Shown here: piece by piece, positions 35,948 to 45,500 of the stretch
Position numbering within the stretch: the first letter of the stretch is position 1
Layout: the number at the start of each line of letters is the position of its first letter
Made by a program: the position numbers and the translations under genes
The notes under the pieces: generated by a model
What the model was told of the DNA's origin: nothing
The model's database searches: none
Seen by the model: only the letters and a program-made list of their open reading frames with translations
DNA from: Planococcus wigleyi
GTDB taxonomy: Bacteria; Bacillota; Bacilli; Bacillales_A; Planococcaceae
DNA length: 64,000 nt
NCBI RefSeq assembly: GCF_014836985.1
Contig: NZ_JACSPU010000003.1
Location: 186,001 to 250,000 of the forward strand
Direction of reading: 5' to 3'

Positions 35948-37090
35948 TCATCTTTCGTATTCCTGCTCCTGCTGCAGTTCTTCGTAAGCCTTTTGGTTTT
36001 TGCTTGTTTCCAACTCATCTTTGGCATAACGATTGACCAGATAGACCGCCTTGTTGAGATCACGCTGGACAATAAACCTGCTCGGCTTTTTGCCGTTTTT
36101 TCTGGAAAACTCTTTTTGTTTTCCGTTGTATTCGCTCACTTCTTTGAGGATGGTGTTGCCCATGCGCGTATACAAATCCGTCATCTTCGTTTCGCGGTAA
36201 CGCTCTGAATGGGCCGAGTTGCCATACATCCGTTTATGAATCTCCACTTCCTTCTCCAGCTGCTTGTGGAAGTCTTTGAATTCTTCTTTGAAGTTCTTTT
36301 CGATGTAGAGCGTGGTGAGCTTGTCTATCTCCGGCCGGACTGTTTGGATGGCGTTTATGTTGTAGCGCCACAACCGTTTGTCTTCCGGCAGCTGCTTGTG
36401 GATCTTCTTGAATTGCCGGACCAAGTCGCGGTTCATGACCTGGTTCTTCAGACTGTTGAGTGGATCGTCCCGCTTGGAGGCAATGACTCGCTCCCGGATG
36501 AACAGGTTGAGTTTTTCGTTGTGCTTGGAGCGATCGGTAATCTTGTTGGCCACTTTCGATTTCATGGAATCAATGGAAGCCTGTTTCCGTTTACCGCGCT
36601 CCTTAAAATCTTTTGTCTGCACGATGGCGACATGGACGTGAATGTTATCCGTGTTGTAATGGATGGCGCCGGTCCAGATGGCCGAATCGATCATGCCCTC
36701 CTTCTTCAGCATGTCCTGGACTGCAGAACGGGTTGCGTCTTGGATTTGTTTGTTGTCGATGTTCTTGTCTTCCAACACGCCGCTTTTTTTCAGCCAGTCG
36801 TTATCGAACGAGATGACGTCCTGCCATAAGATGCTGCCGCTTTCCTGCGCCTTTTTGAATTCTTCCTTGAAGTAAACCTTGTCCGAATCATTCAAGCTGT
36901 CCTTGCTGAACGTAAAGAGCCCGGTGGACTTCTCTTCGTTGCTCATGTAGTCCTGGTACTTTTCAAATTCATTTACGTTGTCATGCGTTTCTGCACGGTC
37001 CATGTAATTCAGGTATTCATTAAATGACGTTCCGCCATCATTGCCGGCAATAAATTTCGACTTGATGACAACAGCTGGTCTATTCGTCAT
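35948..37090 (-). CDS. MobP-type relaxase
   Basis: 380 residues. The three-His motif HYNTDNIHVHVAIVQT (about 145-160) is typical of MOB-P relaxases of Firmicutes; the N-terminus has conserved SKFIAGNDGG and FNEYLNYMDRA, where an active-site Tyr is expected. The C-terminal half is helical and basic. It nicks oriT and leads the strand into the recipient. Its start overlaps the accessory gene stop by 11 bases, so the two are coupled. Confidence 0.88.
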   Translation of the reverse strand: MTNRPAVVIKSKFIAGNDGGTSFNEYLNYMDRAETHDNVNEFEKYQDYMSNEEKSTGLFTFSKDSLNDSDKVYFKEEFKKAQESGSILWQDVISFDNDWLKKSGVLEDKNIDNKQIQDATRSAVQDMLKKEGMIDSAIWTGAIHYNTDNIHVHVAIVQTKDFKERGKRKQASIDSMKSKVANKITDRSKHNEKLNLFIRERVIASKRDDPLNSLKNQVMNRDLVRQFKKIHKQLPEDKRLWRYNINAIQTVRPEIDKLTTLYIEKNFKEEFKDFHKQLEKEVEIHKRMYGNSAHSERYRETKMTDLYTRMGNTILKEVSEYNGKQKEFSRKNGKKPSRFIVQRDLNKAVYLVNRYAKDELETSKNQKAYEELQQEQEYER

Positions 37091-37334
37091 CGGCCATCAA
37101 CTCCCGAAGGACGCCGACCAATTCATCGAGACTGTCAGCCGTCTTCTCCATGAACAACGTATTGACTTGAAGTTGCTTTTCGAAACTCTCGTCCGCGTTC
37201 GAAATCATTTCCAACAACGTCGCCTTTTCGATAAATTCCTTCAGGTAAACTTGACGGGACACCTTCTTTTTCTTGGCCCAATCGTCAATCTTTTTGACGG
37301 CATGGGGATCAACATCCCGAATAATAAGATCCAT
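37080..37334 (-). CDS. relaxase accessory protein (ribbon-helix-helix-like)
   Basis: 84 residues from the ATG at 37334 (GAAGGAGG upstream). MDLIIRDVDPHAVKKIDDWAK followed by SRQVYLKEFIEK fits a MobC or RHH-type DNA-binding fold. It is the first gene of the relaxase unit and lies beside the palindrome-rich region that I take as oriT or operator. Confidence 0.75.
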   Translation of the reverse strand: MDLIIRDVDPHAVKKIDDWAKKKKVSRQVYLKEFIEKATLLEMISNADESFEKQLQVNTLFMEKTADSLDELVGVLRELMADDE

Positions 37335-37552
37335 GTCAAAACCTCCTTCGTTAAGTTCATATTGGAATACGGAAGTAGTCCAATACTGGGTGGGGGAAGA
37401 GAAGAGCATAAGGGAAATCTGCTATCACTTTCAGTGCTAGACCAGGCGGAGCCTGGGTTTGAGGTGATATCACGAAAATAGGTGATATGCCTCCACGTGG
37501 AGGCACGTAAAACACCCGTTTGTCTCCACGTGGAGACACATAAAAATCACTG
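37335..37552. other. candidate oriT / operator region with two CACGTG palindromes
   Basis: Between the relaxase unit and the genes beyond, this 218-base stretch has two perfect 18-bp palindromes centred 33 bases apart (37488-37505 and 37521-37538). They share the core CTCCACGTGGAG and differ only at one symmetric pair. Close by are a doubled GGTGATAT (37462-37469, 37481-37488) and a hairpin CCAGGC-GGA-GCCTGG (37442-37456). Position upstream of a relaxase and its accessory gene suits oriT; regulator binding is equally possible. Confidence 0.6.
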
Positions 37553-38398
37553 TCAAATGTTCAAATCGTATTGTTTTTGTTTCAGCCGCTCCACCTTTGC
37601 GCGGATATTTTGGATGTCATCGGCCATCGTGGCTTTCTCTTTTTCGTAGTCTTCTATGTTCTTCTCCAGTTGGAAAACATCGTTGTTTGTTTCGACTTGT
37701 TCATCCACTGTTTGATAGAGAAGGTCCACTTGGAGCTGCTCGATTTCTTTCCGAATCTCGGCAATCACGTCGTCCATCATGCCGCGTTTGTCTTCCAGTT
37801 CTTTGATGTTCTGTTCTGCTTCTGCAATCAATTCGCCGGTGATTTCCAGTGCGTATTCCGTAAAGTTCCGATCAGGTATCGCCTCTTCATTGACGACTCG
37901 TTGATCCGTGTAGATGGTGGAAATGACTTTGTTTTGTTCTTCCTCCGCTTCATCTTCAACGAACAAATCATCGTAACTCTTTTCGCCTTTGTTGAACCGG
38001 AGGGCCATCTGGTTGAAATCTTTCGGAACGTTTTGAATGTGGATGATGTAGATGCCGCTTTCGTCATAAACAATTTCCGTCGGCAGTTCGGCAGCTAATC
38101 GCTCCCGACTGACTGCCGTGAAATCCAGCTTCGTCATGTAGTCTTCGATGCCATTGGTGACCAGTGTGACCTCCATCATGTTCTGTTCCGGATCGTATAC
38201 CCAATCCTTAATCGTGAAATTTCCGTTCGCCTTCAAATCAAATTCGGCGTTCAATTCGGTTTGATTGAGCGGAATGTCTTCGGCCATGAACAGCTTCGAA
38301 GTTCCGAAAAACCCGAAGCCGAGAATGAACAGAAAGGCCAGTGTGATATACAGCGTCGACATGTTGAGTTTTAAATTTTTCTTTTTCTTTTTCGCCAT
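37553..38398 (-). CDS. membrane-anchored conjugation protein with C-terminal coiled coil
   Basis: 281 residues. Poly-Lys N-terminus, one helix (14-33), an extracytoplasmic domain (40-180), and a long coiled coil (about 195-275). Part of the transfer cluster directly downstream of the VirB8-like gene, with no gap. The family is not recognised; a structural role at the outer face of the secretion channel is inferred. Confidence 0.7.
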   Translation of the reverse strand: MAKKKKKNLKLNMSTLYITLAFLFILGFGFFGTSKLFMAEDIPLNQTELNAEFDLKANGNFTIKDWVYDPEQNMMEVTLVTNGIEDYMTKLDFTAVSRERLAAELPTEIVYDESGIYIIHIQNVPKDFNQMALRFNKGEKSYDDLFVEDEAEEEQNKVISTIYTDQRVVNEEAIPDRNFTEYALEITGELIAEAEQNIKELEDKRGMMDDVIAEIRKEIEQLQVDLLYQTVDEQVETNNDVFQLEKNIEDYEKEKATMADDIQNIRAKVERLKQKQYDLNI

Positions 38399-39040
38399 CT
38401 AGATCCCTCCGTATTCATTTTCCAACGGTTTGATTTCCGCCACTTTCAAGAGATTCCCTTCTACTGTGAACGATAATTTTGCATACATTTCCTTGTCCTC
38501 TTCGTAGCCGGAAGAACGGATTTCTTCGCTGTAGGTGTAATGCACAATGGCTTCGTTTTCATTCTGGCCATCGGCGAAAACATTCACTTCGTTTATTTCA
38601 ATCGCTATTTTCTGCTGCTCTTGATCCATTCCGTCAGCAGGGTATAACGTTTCATACAGGCTCTCCGTCATGTAATTAAGCGCCAATTTCTTTCGGGTGG
38701 CATACGACTCGGGATCACTTTCAAAGGCGTATTCAATAAAGCGCTGAGCCGTGTTGATGATTTCATCCGGTTCCGCTCCATCCTCTGAAGCTGCTTGTTC
38801 TGCCTCTTCAGCCTCGACTGGAGCGGTGCCTTTTTTCGCCTCTAATTCTTCCTGAAGCGATGCAATTGCCTCCTCTTTTTCTACTAACTCACTTTCGTAT
38901 TGCTGCTCCGTTTCCTTTTCTTGATTAAGGGCTCCGTTGTCTGCGGAGTCCTTTGAAATGATGCTGTAAACATTAAACACCAGTGAGATTATTAGAATAA
39001 AACAGATGAGAATGGGCCATGAATTCGATGTAAATTTCAT
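38399..39040 (-). CDS. VirB8/TcpC-like conjugation protein
   Basis: 213 residues. One N-terminal helix (8-29), a short coiled coil (about 40-70), and a C-terminal domain (95-213) with the alternating helix and strands of NTF2-like folds (TAQRFIEYAFESDPESYATR to YAKLSFTVEGNLLKVAEIKP), as in VirB8 and TcpC. Probably part of the envelope-spanning channel. Assignment from layout and position. Confidence 0.65.
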   Translation of the reverse strand: MKFTSNSWPILICFILIISLVFNVYSIISKDSADNGALNQEKETEQQYESELVEKEEAIASLQEELEAKKGTAPVEAEEAEQAASEDGAEPDEIINTAQRFIEYAFESDPESYATRKKLALNYMTESLYETLYPADGMDQEQQKIAIEINEVNVFADGQNENEAIVHYTYSEEIRSSGYEEDKEMYAKLSFTVEGNLLKVAEIKPLENEYGGI

Positions 39041-39043
39041 ACG

Positions 39044-40159
39044 TTATGCCTCCTTAAATAAGAAAGGAGCGGGATCCATATAGCCGCCCCACATCTGGGT
39101 TTTGATTTCAAAGTGTAAATGTGAACCGAAAGAACGTCCTGTATTGCCACACATCCCGACTTGATTGCCACCCTCTACCTTTTGGTTTACCTGGACACTG
39201 ATGCGGCTTAAATGGGCATAGGTGGTGAATGAATTGGGCGCATGTTGAATGGTGACGACATTCCCATAACCGCCATACGTGCTGGCATAAACGATGGTGC
39301 CATCTTTTACCGAATGGATGGAATCAGCCTCGCTGCAGCCTAAGTCAATGCCGTCATGGTGTTCCGGACCCGCTCCAATGTTCCTCCAGCCATAGTTCGA
39401 AGTGACGCGCATTTCATTGCTGACAGGGGCGGCTAAGTCTCCCGCAATCATTGCCGAGTTCCCGGTACTGGCAGACGGCAAATACTTCAGTACGGCTTCC
39501 ACATACCCGATATCCCCGTAACACGCACTGTGCTGAATCGCTTCCGGGCGGCTGCATGTATAGAGGCCGGTGTGCGCCAATTTCTGATACTGCAATTGCG
39601 AGAAGGAAATGGCCAGTTCCTTTGTATAGGAACCTCCATTCTTCAATACATAGTCGATGAAGCCACTCCCGAAGTTGTAGCTTTGCAGCGTCAGCTTGAT
39701 ATCCTTCTTGGCGCTTTCAAAGACGGAAACGAAGTGCTTCACGCCGTAAGCAATGCTTTCATCCGGATTCGTGATGCAGCCGATTGAACCGCATTTCGAT
39801 TCGCTGGCCTGCATGGGATCATTCCCTTTCCCGCCGGATTCCTGCATCATCAGAGCCAACAATAACTCGGTCTGCCCTTCCATCCCGTACTTGGCCAGCT
39901 CGCTTGAAATGGCATCCCGGTATTGCGCAACCTCCGGCGAAACGGACGCCGGACCTGTGCCCATGCCGTCTCCCGAAGACCCATCATCCGGACTGGAGAA
40001 CATCGAGAAGATCCCTGCTGTGAAAATCAAGACAATCACGATGGCCAAAGCGGAACCGGCGATGATCACTTTGGCCTGCAGGCCAATGGGATTGTATTTC
40101 AACAGCGCTAATTTCAGCGCGGTCTTGGCCAGTTGCGCCTTTGAACGGGGCTGCGGCAT
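39044..40159 (-). CDS. bifunctional peptidoglycan hydrolase of the transfer system (lysozyme-like plus M23)
   Basis: 371 residues from the ATG at 40159 (GGAGGTG upstream), starting one base after the virB4 stop. Basic N-terminus, one helix (about 31-53), a lysozyme-like/transglycosylase domain (80-220; catalytic Glu in ALMMQESGGKG), and a complete M23 domain (260-371; HHDGIDLG, YAHLSRI, SHLHFE). It opens the cell wall for the secretion channel, like VirB1 or CwlT proteins. Unlike the M23 protein at 3017, it keeps all zinc ligands. Confidence 0.92.
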   Translation of the reverse strand: MPQPRSKAQLAKTALKLALLKYNPIGLQAKVIIAGSALAIVIVLIFTAGIFSMFSSPDDGSSGDGMGTGPASVSPEVAQYRDAISSELAKYGMEGQTELLLALMMQESGGKGNDPMQASESKCGSIGCITNPDESIAYGVKHFVSVFESAKKDIKLTLQSYNFGSGFIDYVLKNGGSYTKELAISFSQLQYQKLAHTGLYTCSRPEAIQHSACYGDIGYVEAVLKYLPSASTGNSAMIAGDLAAPVSNEMRVTSNYGWRNIGAGPEHHDGIDLGCSEADSIHSVKDGTIVYASTYGGYGNVVTIQHAPNSFTTYAHLSRISVQVNQKVEGGNQVGMCGNTGRSFGSHLHFEIKTQMWGGYMDPAPFLFKEA

Positions 40160-40160
40160 T

Positions 40161-42119
40161 TTACGCACCTCCACCGAACATCGCCAGCTCCCGTTTCGAT
40201 ACATCGACAGAGAAGACAATGTTCTTGTCTCCGGAAATCGAGAGCACGACCTTTCCGGTTTCGAGATGTGGAATGACGCGTGTCTCCGAATCGGTCAGCT
40301 GCCCTGTGAATACATTCTGGATGGCCGATAAGGATTGGGCGTCTTGCTGACCAATGAATTTGTATTGCGTCAAATCGAATAGGGCTTTGACATTTTCCGC
40401 ATACTCGTTATTGGAACCATCCGGCACAAAATCGGAAATGAGGTGCGAGGCGAAGAACAGCCCGCCGAAATACTTCCGCGCTTCCCGCATGAACTTGTTC
40501 AAATACAGCACCGCCGGCTGGGAAACTTCCCGCGTGTTGATGAGGTGATGCCCTTCATCGATCAGGACCAGGAACTTCGATGCGTCTTCAAAGGCGAGCT
40601 TTCCTTTGTTGTAGGCATTGAACTGCGGCGCCCCTTCGGAAATCATGCTGTCCCACAACATGTTCAGGATGCTGAAAATCTGCGCCTGATAGATTTCCGA
40701 TTTCAAGTTGGTCAAATTCCGGAGTGGAAACGACACGATGCCTTCCTCATCAAAACTCTCAATGGAAGACGTACCGTCGAAGATGCTGCCGTAGTTGTCG
40801 ACCAAGTTCGTCAGGGACAGTTCGATATTCGACAGCCGCAACTCTCGCTCCTGGGCTAAGTTCTCATGGCGGATTTGCTGCTCAAAGTCGTGGTACAGTT
40901 CCGCTCTTACCAGAGAAAGGAGGTCCGAGAACGTCGGGTATTCACTCGCTTGGAATTTAGTAATCGGGATGATTTCATCCGGATCTCTTGACCACAACTT
41001 CCGTTCGACATAGAGCTTGCGAAGCAGAATTTCAAACTCCGTACTTTCGGTCGCATTGGCCTGCGGATTGATGAAGTTGTAGAAGACACTCATTTTGGAT
41101 AGGTGCTGCGTAAAGGATTGCGTTTCGTTGGTGGAGCCGTCTTCCTCATGCGTCACCGTCTTGAATACCTGGAGCGGGTTGATGATCCCGCGCGAGCCAT
41201 CCAGCGCAATCTCTTTGCCGCCCATCTCTTCGACCAGGCTTCTGAATTCGCCGGTCACGTCCAGGATGCGGACTTTGTTGCCTTTGCTGGCTTGATCCAT
41301 CACCGTCTTCTTTAGCAGCGTGGATTTACCGGAGCCCATCTTCCCGACCATCAACGCGTTATAGGACTTGCGGTTTTTGTCTTTATGGAACAGGTCGAAG
41401 ACGACGCTGCCGTTGGTCTCGGTGGTGCCGTAATAGGTGCCGTGCTCGTCCGTCAGGCTGGTGTAATGGAACGGATAGCCGCCGGCAACAGACAAGGCTT
41501 GGATCTCCTTGCCTTTCCGTTTGTTGATGAACTGCAGCTGGTTGTCGTAGCTGGCGAAGATGCCGGACCACAAATAATCCTGCTCATTCAATAAAACCGA
41601 ACCTCTAAAATTCAGGCTTTCCAGTTCATCCAATACCTGACGAACGCGCTGTTCCAGCTCCTCGAAGGTCTTGGATTTCACATAAGCCCGGAGGTGGATG
41701 CGTTTCATGATTTCACCTTTGGTGATCTGCTTGTAGACGCCATCGAGCTCTTCGTAACTGGCTCTGGCATCGATGCGGTCGACGTTGTCTTTCGCTGTTT
41801 GGTAGCGGGTATTCTGTTCCGCCATGGATTTGTTGATGGACTCGATGATTTCTTTCTTGTCGGCTGTGGCCACGTCCAGTGTGACGACCGCGTGTTCAAT
41901 CCGCATCAGTTCCTCCAGCCAGAAGTCGCTGACCAAGGATTGGTACTTATAGACATGAATGCAGGAGATGTAGCCGTCCCCTGTCTTCACGTAGCCGCTT
42001 TCGAATTTGATGCCGCCCTGTGGTTGAATCTTCGACAGCAGGTAAGGATTGAAGCCCCTTTCCGCCTTTACTTCTTCGTCATTTCGAGGCTTGATCAAAG
42101 TGCTTAAGAAATTCAGCAT
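40161..42119 (-). CDS. VirB4/TrsE-type secretion ATPase
   Basis: 652 residues. Walker A GKMGSGKST at 259-267, Walker B FLVLIDEGHHLI around 455-465, and a VirB4-like N-terminal domain. It powers assembly and substrate movement of the type IV secretion apparatus at the inner membrane face. AGGAGG precedes the ATG. Position and size match TrsE of staphylococcal conjugative plasmids. Confidence 0.93.
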   Translation of the reverse strand: MLNFLSTLIKPRNDEEVKAERGFNPYLLSKIQPQGGIKFESGYVKTGDGYISCIHVYKYQSLVSDFWLEELMRIEHAVVTLDVATADKKEIIESINKSMAEQNTRYQTAKDNVDRIDARASYEELDGVYKQITKGEIMKRIHLRAYVKSKTFEELEQRVRQVLDELESLNFRGSVLLNEQDYLWSGIFASYDNQLQFINKRKGKEIQALSVAGGYPFHYTSLTDEHGTYYGTTETNGSVVFDLFHKDKNRKSYNALMVGKMGSGKSTLLKKTVMDQASKGNKVRILDVTGEFRSLVEEMGGKEIALDGSRGIINPLQVFKTVTHEEDGSTNETQSFTQHLSKMSVFYNFINPQANATESTEFEILLRKLYVERKLWSRDPDEIIPITKFQASEYPTFSDLLSLVRAELYHDFEQQIRHENLAQERELRLSNIELSLTNLVDNYGSIFDGTSSIESFDEEGIVSFPLRNLTNLKSEIYQAQIFSILNMLWDSMISEGAPQFNAYNKGKLAFEDASKFLVLIDEGHHLINTREVSQPAVLYLNKFMREARKYFGGLFFASHLISDFVPDGSNNEYAENVKALFDLTQYKFIGQQDAQSLSAIQNVFTGQLTDSETRVIPHLETGKVVLSISGDKNIVFSVDVSKRELAMFGGGA

Positions 42120-42130
42120 GTTGTGTCCTC

Positions 42131-42760
42131 CTATACTTCGGATAGTGGTTTCGAGTTTAAATTCGCCAGCTGATACAGGATGCTCAGCTTCTTATCGAGC
42201 GCTAGTTCAACGAGCGGGTTGCTGCGTGCCATTAACTTTCGGGCATGAACCTTGTTCTCCAGCATGGCTTTCTCATCATTGCTGTAGAGGAACAGGAAGA
42301 ATTCGCGGTCTGTGCGGTTGTTTTCTAGAAACTCCAGGTCTTTCAATTTCTTTTCCAAGTGCGGCAGGTAATAGGGATTCTGATTCCGCCGAATGTCGCG
42401 CAGGACATGCCGTTTCGGAATCTCTAGATTGACGGGGGTATTGAGCGGGACCACTTTAACCGAGGGCAGGTACGCTTGGAAAAAGTGGGCCAGTGAATAG
42501 ATATCGTTGTCTTTGTCCGTCTCATTCAATGAATAGATGTCCTTGCTGGTAATTTGTAGGATTTCCATGAATTCACCGTCCCGCATTTCAAAGAATTCGG
42601 AATCGGTGATGTCCACGATGGGCGCAATGTCCGCGAACGAGGACAGGACTTTCTTTTTCGTGCTGTGCGTTTTCCGCTCTGCCGCAATGTCCCGCTCATC
42701 CAGCAAGGCGGTTCGGCTTTTAGATTTGGTTCGTTTCTTAGGTTCTTCAAATATAGCCAT
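42131..42760 (-). CDS. TrsD-like conjugation protein
   Basis: 209 residues, basic N-terminus then a soluble alpha/beta domain; DIAPIVDITDSEFFEMRDG and MEILQITSKDIYSL are typical of the protein preceding VirB4 (TrsD or the N-terminal part of VirB4). It lies 11 bases upstream of virB4 and probably works with it. No membrane segment. Confidence 0.75.
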   Translation of the reverse strand: MAIFEEPKKRTKSKSRTALLDERDIAAERKTHSTKKKVLSSFADIAPIVDITDSEFFEMRDGEFMEILQITSKDIYSLNETDKDNDIYSLAHFFQAYLPSVKVVPLNTPVNLEIPKRHVLRDIRRNQNPYYLPHLEKKLKDLEFLENNRTDREFFLFLYSNDEKAMLENKVHARKLMARSNPLVELALDKKLSILYQLANLNSKPLSEV

Positions 42761-42762
42761 CT

Positions 42763-43056
42763 TTATTCCCCCTCCTCATAATCAATCGCGCTATACGTAT
42801 CTTTCTTCCTCACCATTGCATACAGGATGGCTTGATTCATTCGTTTCTGCGGGTTTGTGGCAGGGCGGATGATTAAGAACAATCCGAACAGCACAATGAA
42901 GCCTGTAAACGGCCAGACCAGCGATGAATGGACAAAAGGCAAGACAATCATCCGCAGCAAGATCAACCCGATTATTAGAAAAAGGTCGAACAGGTATAGC
43001 GCTTTGTTGATTTTCAGCTCCGTTGTAATTTCATTCGGGATTTGGTAGATCCTCAT
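42763..43056 (-). CDS. small two-helix conjugation membrane protein (DUF5592/TrsC-like)
   Basis: 97 residues. Starts MRIYQIPNEITTELKINKAL and has two adjacent helices (about 22-62), a layout like VirB3 or PrgI. Next to TrsD- and VirB4-like genes, with only 2 bases between. Probably a channel component in the membrane. Confidence 0.75.
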   Translation of the reverse strand: MRIYQIPNEITTELKINKALYLFDLFLIIGLILLRMIVLPFVHSSLVWPFTGFIVLFGLFLIIRPATNPQKRMNQAILYAMVRKKDTYSAIDYEEGE

Positions 43057-43074
43057 CGTTGCCAGCTCCTTTAT

Positions 43075-43105
43075 AAAAAAGGACAGCGCAGTTTTGCGCC
43101 GTCCT
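43075..43105 (-). terminator. hairpin terminator inside the transfer cluster
   Basis: On the minus strand GGACGGCGC pairs with GCGCTGTCC and six T follow. It lies between the VirB6-like gene and the following transfer genes, so it may reduce expression of those further downstream. Confidence 0.75.
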
Positions 43106-43111
43106 CATCGG

Positions 43112-45469
43112 TTATCTATTTCTTCTGTAATTCTTGATGCGGTCCAGTGTGTTCGACTCTTGTTGATTCAAGTTATGCATGCGCGGTCGGCGGCTCTCAT
43201 TTACACGCGTTCTATCGGTCTGTTGCGTATCTTGCAGTTGATTCCGATTGACTGTCGTTTCATTCACGATGTTCTCGCGGGAGGAACTGTCTTGGTTGAT
43301 TGTCCGGCTGCTTCCGCTCCTCGATGGCGATGAACCTCCCGAAGCAGCTGGTGCTTCAGAATTAAAGCCGCCTGCACCCGAACCACGACTCGTATTCTCG
43401 GTCACGTTTCGGGAACCCTGCGCGATATTGCTTTGTGATTCAGTCACCACAACGTTTTCATCAATTGTTTGATCACCGCCGGAGCGATTGATATTGGTGG
43501 TCGTTTGTTGCCGTCCAGAAGAGCCGCTGCTGTTTTCTGTGCGACTTTGTCCAGTTGTTGAAGAAGGAGCAGAGTTGCTTGTATTCGGGCTGGCTGCAGC
43601 ACTTAGACCCGAACCGGAACTTCCGGCCGAGTTATCACGAACCGTCGCATGGCCGTCTGCCTGTTCATTGATGCTTTCGACCTCGTAATCCGTCCGGCCC
43701 GTTGTCCGTTGCTCCATGCGTTCATTTTGGACACTGCCGGCAGTTGATGCCGCTGATGACCCGCCATTCGAGCGATCTGCATCGTTTGGTGATGGTGCAG
43801 AACCACTTGATCCGACTTGTCTTGCATTGCCTCCAGAAATACTAGAATCGACGCGTTCTAAATCGTTTGGCGAAGGTTTATGTCCTCCGGATGCTCCCGT
43901 GCCTTGCGAGGGCTCCTGAGGGCCTTTTTCGTCACTAGGTAGATTTCCTTTAGCTGAATTGACGTTTCCTGGAGAGTTATTACCGTTTCCGGATGTTCCA
44001 TTTGTTTCTGTTTTGCCTTTCGAAAGTTCAATGCCGTCATTCGGCGATGGCGCCTGTTCGTTTTTAACGTCCTCATTTTTTTCAGCCAATCCCGCATTGG
44101 TACCTTTGTTGCCGGCCATTCCGCCAACAGCAACTCCAGCGGCTGTACCCCGAGCACCGTGTGCCCCACCTGCATCTTCACTGGCATTCGGTGATGCGGC
44201 ACTTTCGGTAGCGGAACCATTCTTGGTACGTCCGCCAGTTGCCGTTCCGCTCTTGCCCTCTTCATCGTCTTCTTCTGAATCACCGGAACCCTTGGCACGA
44301 CTCATGGTATTCATGACAGCGCCTCCGGCACCCGAAATCAGTTTACCGCCGGCATACGCGCCTGCTAAGACGCCCCAGCCGTTTTTCAGGCCGGCATCAA
44401 TGCCGAATAACCGTTCCACGATGTTCGGTCCATCGATTACGGCAACCGAGAACGCAATTAACGCAATCAAATACGCCAAACCATCCAGTTCAGCAGCCAC
44501 ATAAGCGGTCCCAATCATGTAAATCTTCATGGAGAGGAAGATTAGGATGATGACGAGAAATGTATTCAGAATCGATTGCATGATTTTTTTGGTCTTTTGG
44601 CCATCGTGGATATCGGCCGGTGCCACAAGTAAGGCCAGGATGTAGTTGAACGTTAATTCAAAAGACAGCCTGGCCAGTTTGTATGCAATTGAGAAAAGCG
44701 TGAACGCCATGACAGCCAATGTCGTCAGCACCGTCAGCCAATTCACGTCGTAGCGGTAATAAGATTCATTCGTCCAAGGCATCAATTTACTGTCTTCCAA
44801 TTCCAGCAATTCTTTTTCACTGACGGACCATGTTAATTTATGTGAAAGAATATCTTTGCTTTCTCGTGTTATGTCCAATTCGTTACGCTCTTCATCCAGC
44901 TTTTCTGTAACCGACAGATGCCCAATCATAGAGAGCGGCAGAGTGTTTGGCGGATTTAGTTCAGTTGTTTCCCAACCATTCTTATCGAACTCCAATAAAT
45001 CCGTGAGCTGCCTGGAAATAATATTGTCAGATAAAGAACCTTCCCCTTCATCGTACAGCTCGGTCGTATTGATGGCGTTGATGGCCTCATCGGTAAATTC
45101 ATTGGCTTTGCCCATTCCTTGAGACAGGGCGACCACAATGATCAGGGCGATAAACAAGTTCATGGCCATGCCTTCTCGGTCGAACTTCTTCTGGAATATC
45201 AGCATATAACCGGCGTAAAGCAGGCTGAACGCTAAAAGAATGTACAAAAAAGGGCGTATCGTGTCAACGAACGCCGCAATTTCTGGATTCTGAAAGAATT
45301 GTTTGACGAGCAACACATCGTCTGTCACGCTTTCGAGTCCATCTACTATAAAGGCAAGCCCTTTGATAAACACCCATCCCAACCAACGCACCATGTCGCT
45401 GATTGGGGTGCCGATGCTTAAAAACTCGCTAAATTCCTCAATCTTTTCTACAATTTCCGTGTCTTTCAT
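43112..45469 (-). CDS. VirB6/TrbL-like polytopic conjugation protein with long disordered tail
   Basis: 785 residues. The first half (to about 385) has an extracytoplasmic loop and seven or eight helices, like TrbL/VirB6. The second half is low-complexity, rich in Ser, Gly, Asn, Ala and Gln, with five SPN tetrapeptide-type repeats (SPNA, SPND three times, SPNT). VirB6 forms the membrane core of the channel. The tail may be cytoplasmic or exposed; its purpose is unknown. GGGGTG precedes the ATG. Confidence 0.82.
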   Translation of the reverse strand: MKDTEIVEKIEEFSEFLSIGTPISDMVRWLGWVFIKGLAFIVDGLESVTDDVLLVKQFFQNPEIAAFVDTIRPFLYILLAFSLLYAGYMLIFQKKFDREGMAMNLFIALIIVVALSQGMGKANEFTDEAINAINTTELYDEGEGSLSDNIISRQLTDLLEFDKNGWETTELNPPNTLPLSMIGHLSVTEKLDEERNELDITRESKDILSHKLTWSVSEKELLELEDSKLMPWTNESYYRYDVNWLTVLTTLAVMAFTLFSIAYKLARLSFELTFNYILALLVAPADIHDGQKTKKIMQSILNTFLVIILIFLSMKIYMIGTAYVAAELDGLAYLIALIAFSVAVIDGPNIVERLFGIDAGLKNGWGVLAGAYAGGKLISGAGGAVMNTMSRAKGSGDSEEDDEEGKSGTATGGRTKNGSATESAASPNASEDAGGAHGARGTAAGVAVGGMAGNKGTNAGLAEKNEDVKNEQAPSPNDGIELSKGKTETNGTSGNGNNSPGNVNSAKGNLPSDEKGPQEPSQGTGASGGHKPSPNDLERVDSSISGGNARQVGSSGSAPSPNDADRSNGGSSAASTAGSVQNERMEQRTTGRTDYEVESINEQADGHATVRDNSAGSSGSGLSAAASPNTSNSAPSSTTGQSRTENSSGSSGRQQTTTNINRSGGDQTIDENVVVTESQSNIAQGSRNVTENTSRGSGAGGFNSEAPAASGGSSPSRSGSSRTINQDSSSRENIVNETTVNRNQLQDTQQTDRTRVNESRRPRMHNLNQQESNTLDRIKNYRRNR

Positions 45470-45500
45470 GTAACTTCACCCCTCATTGGTCAACCGGAAA

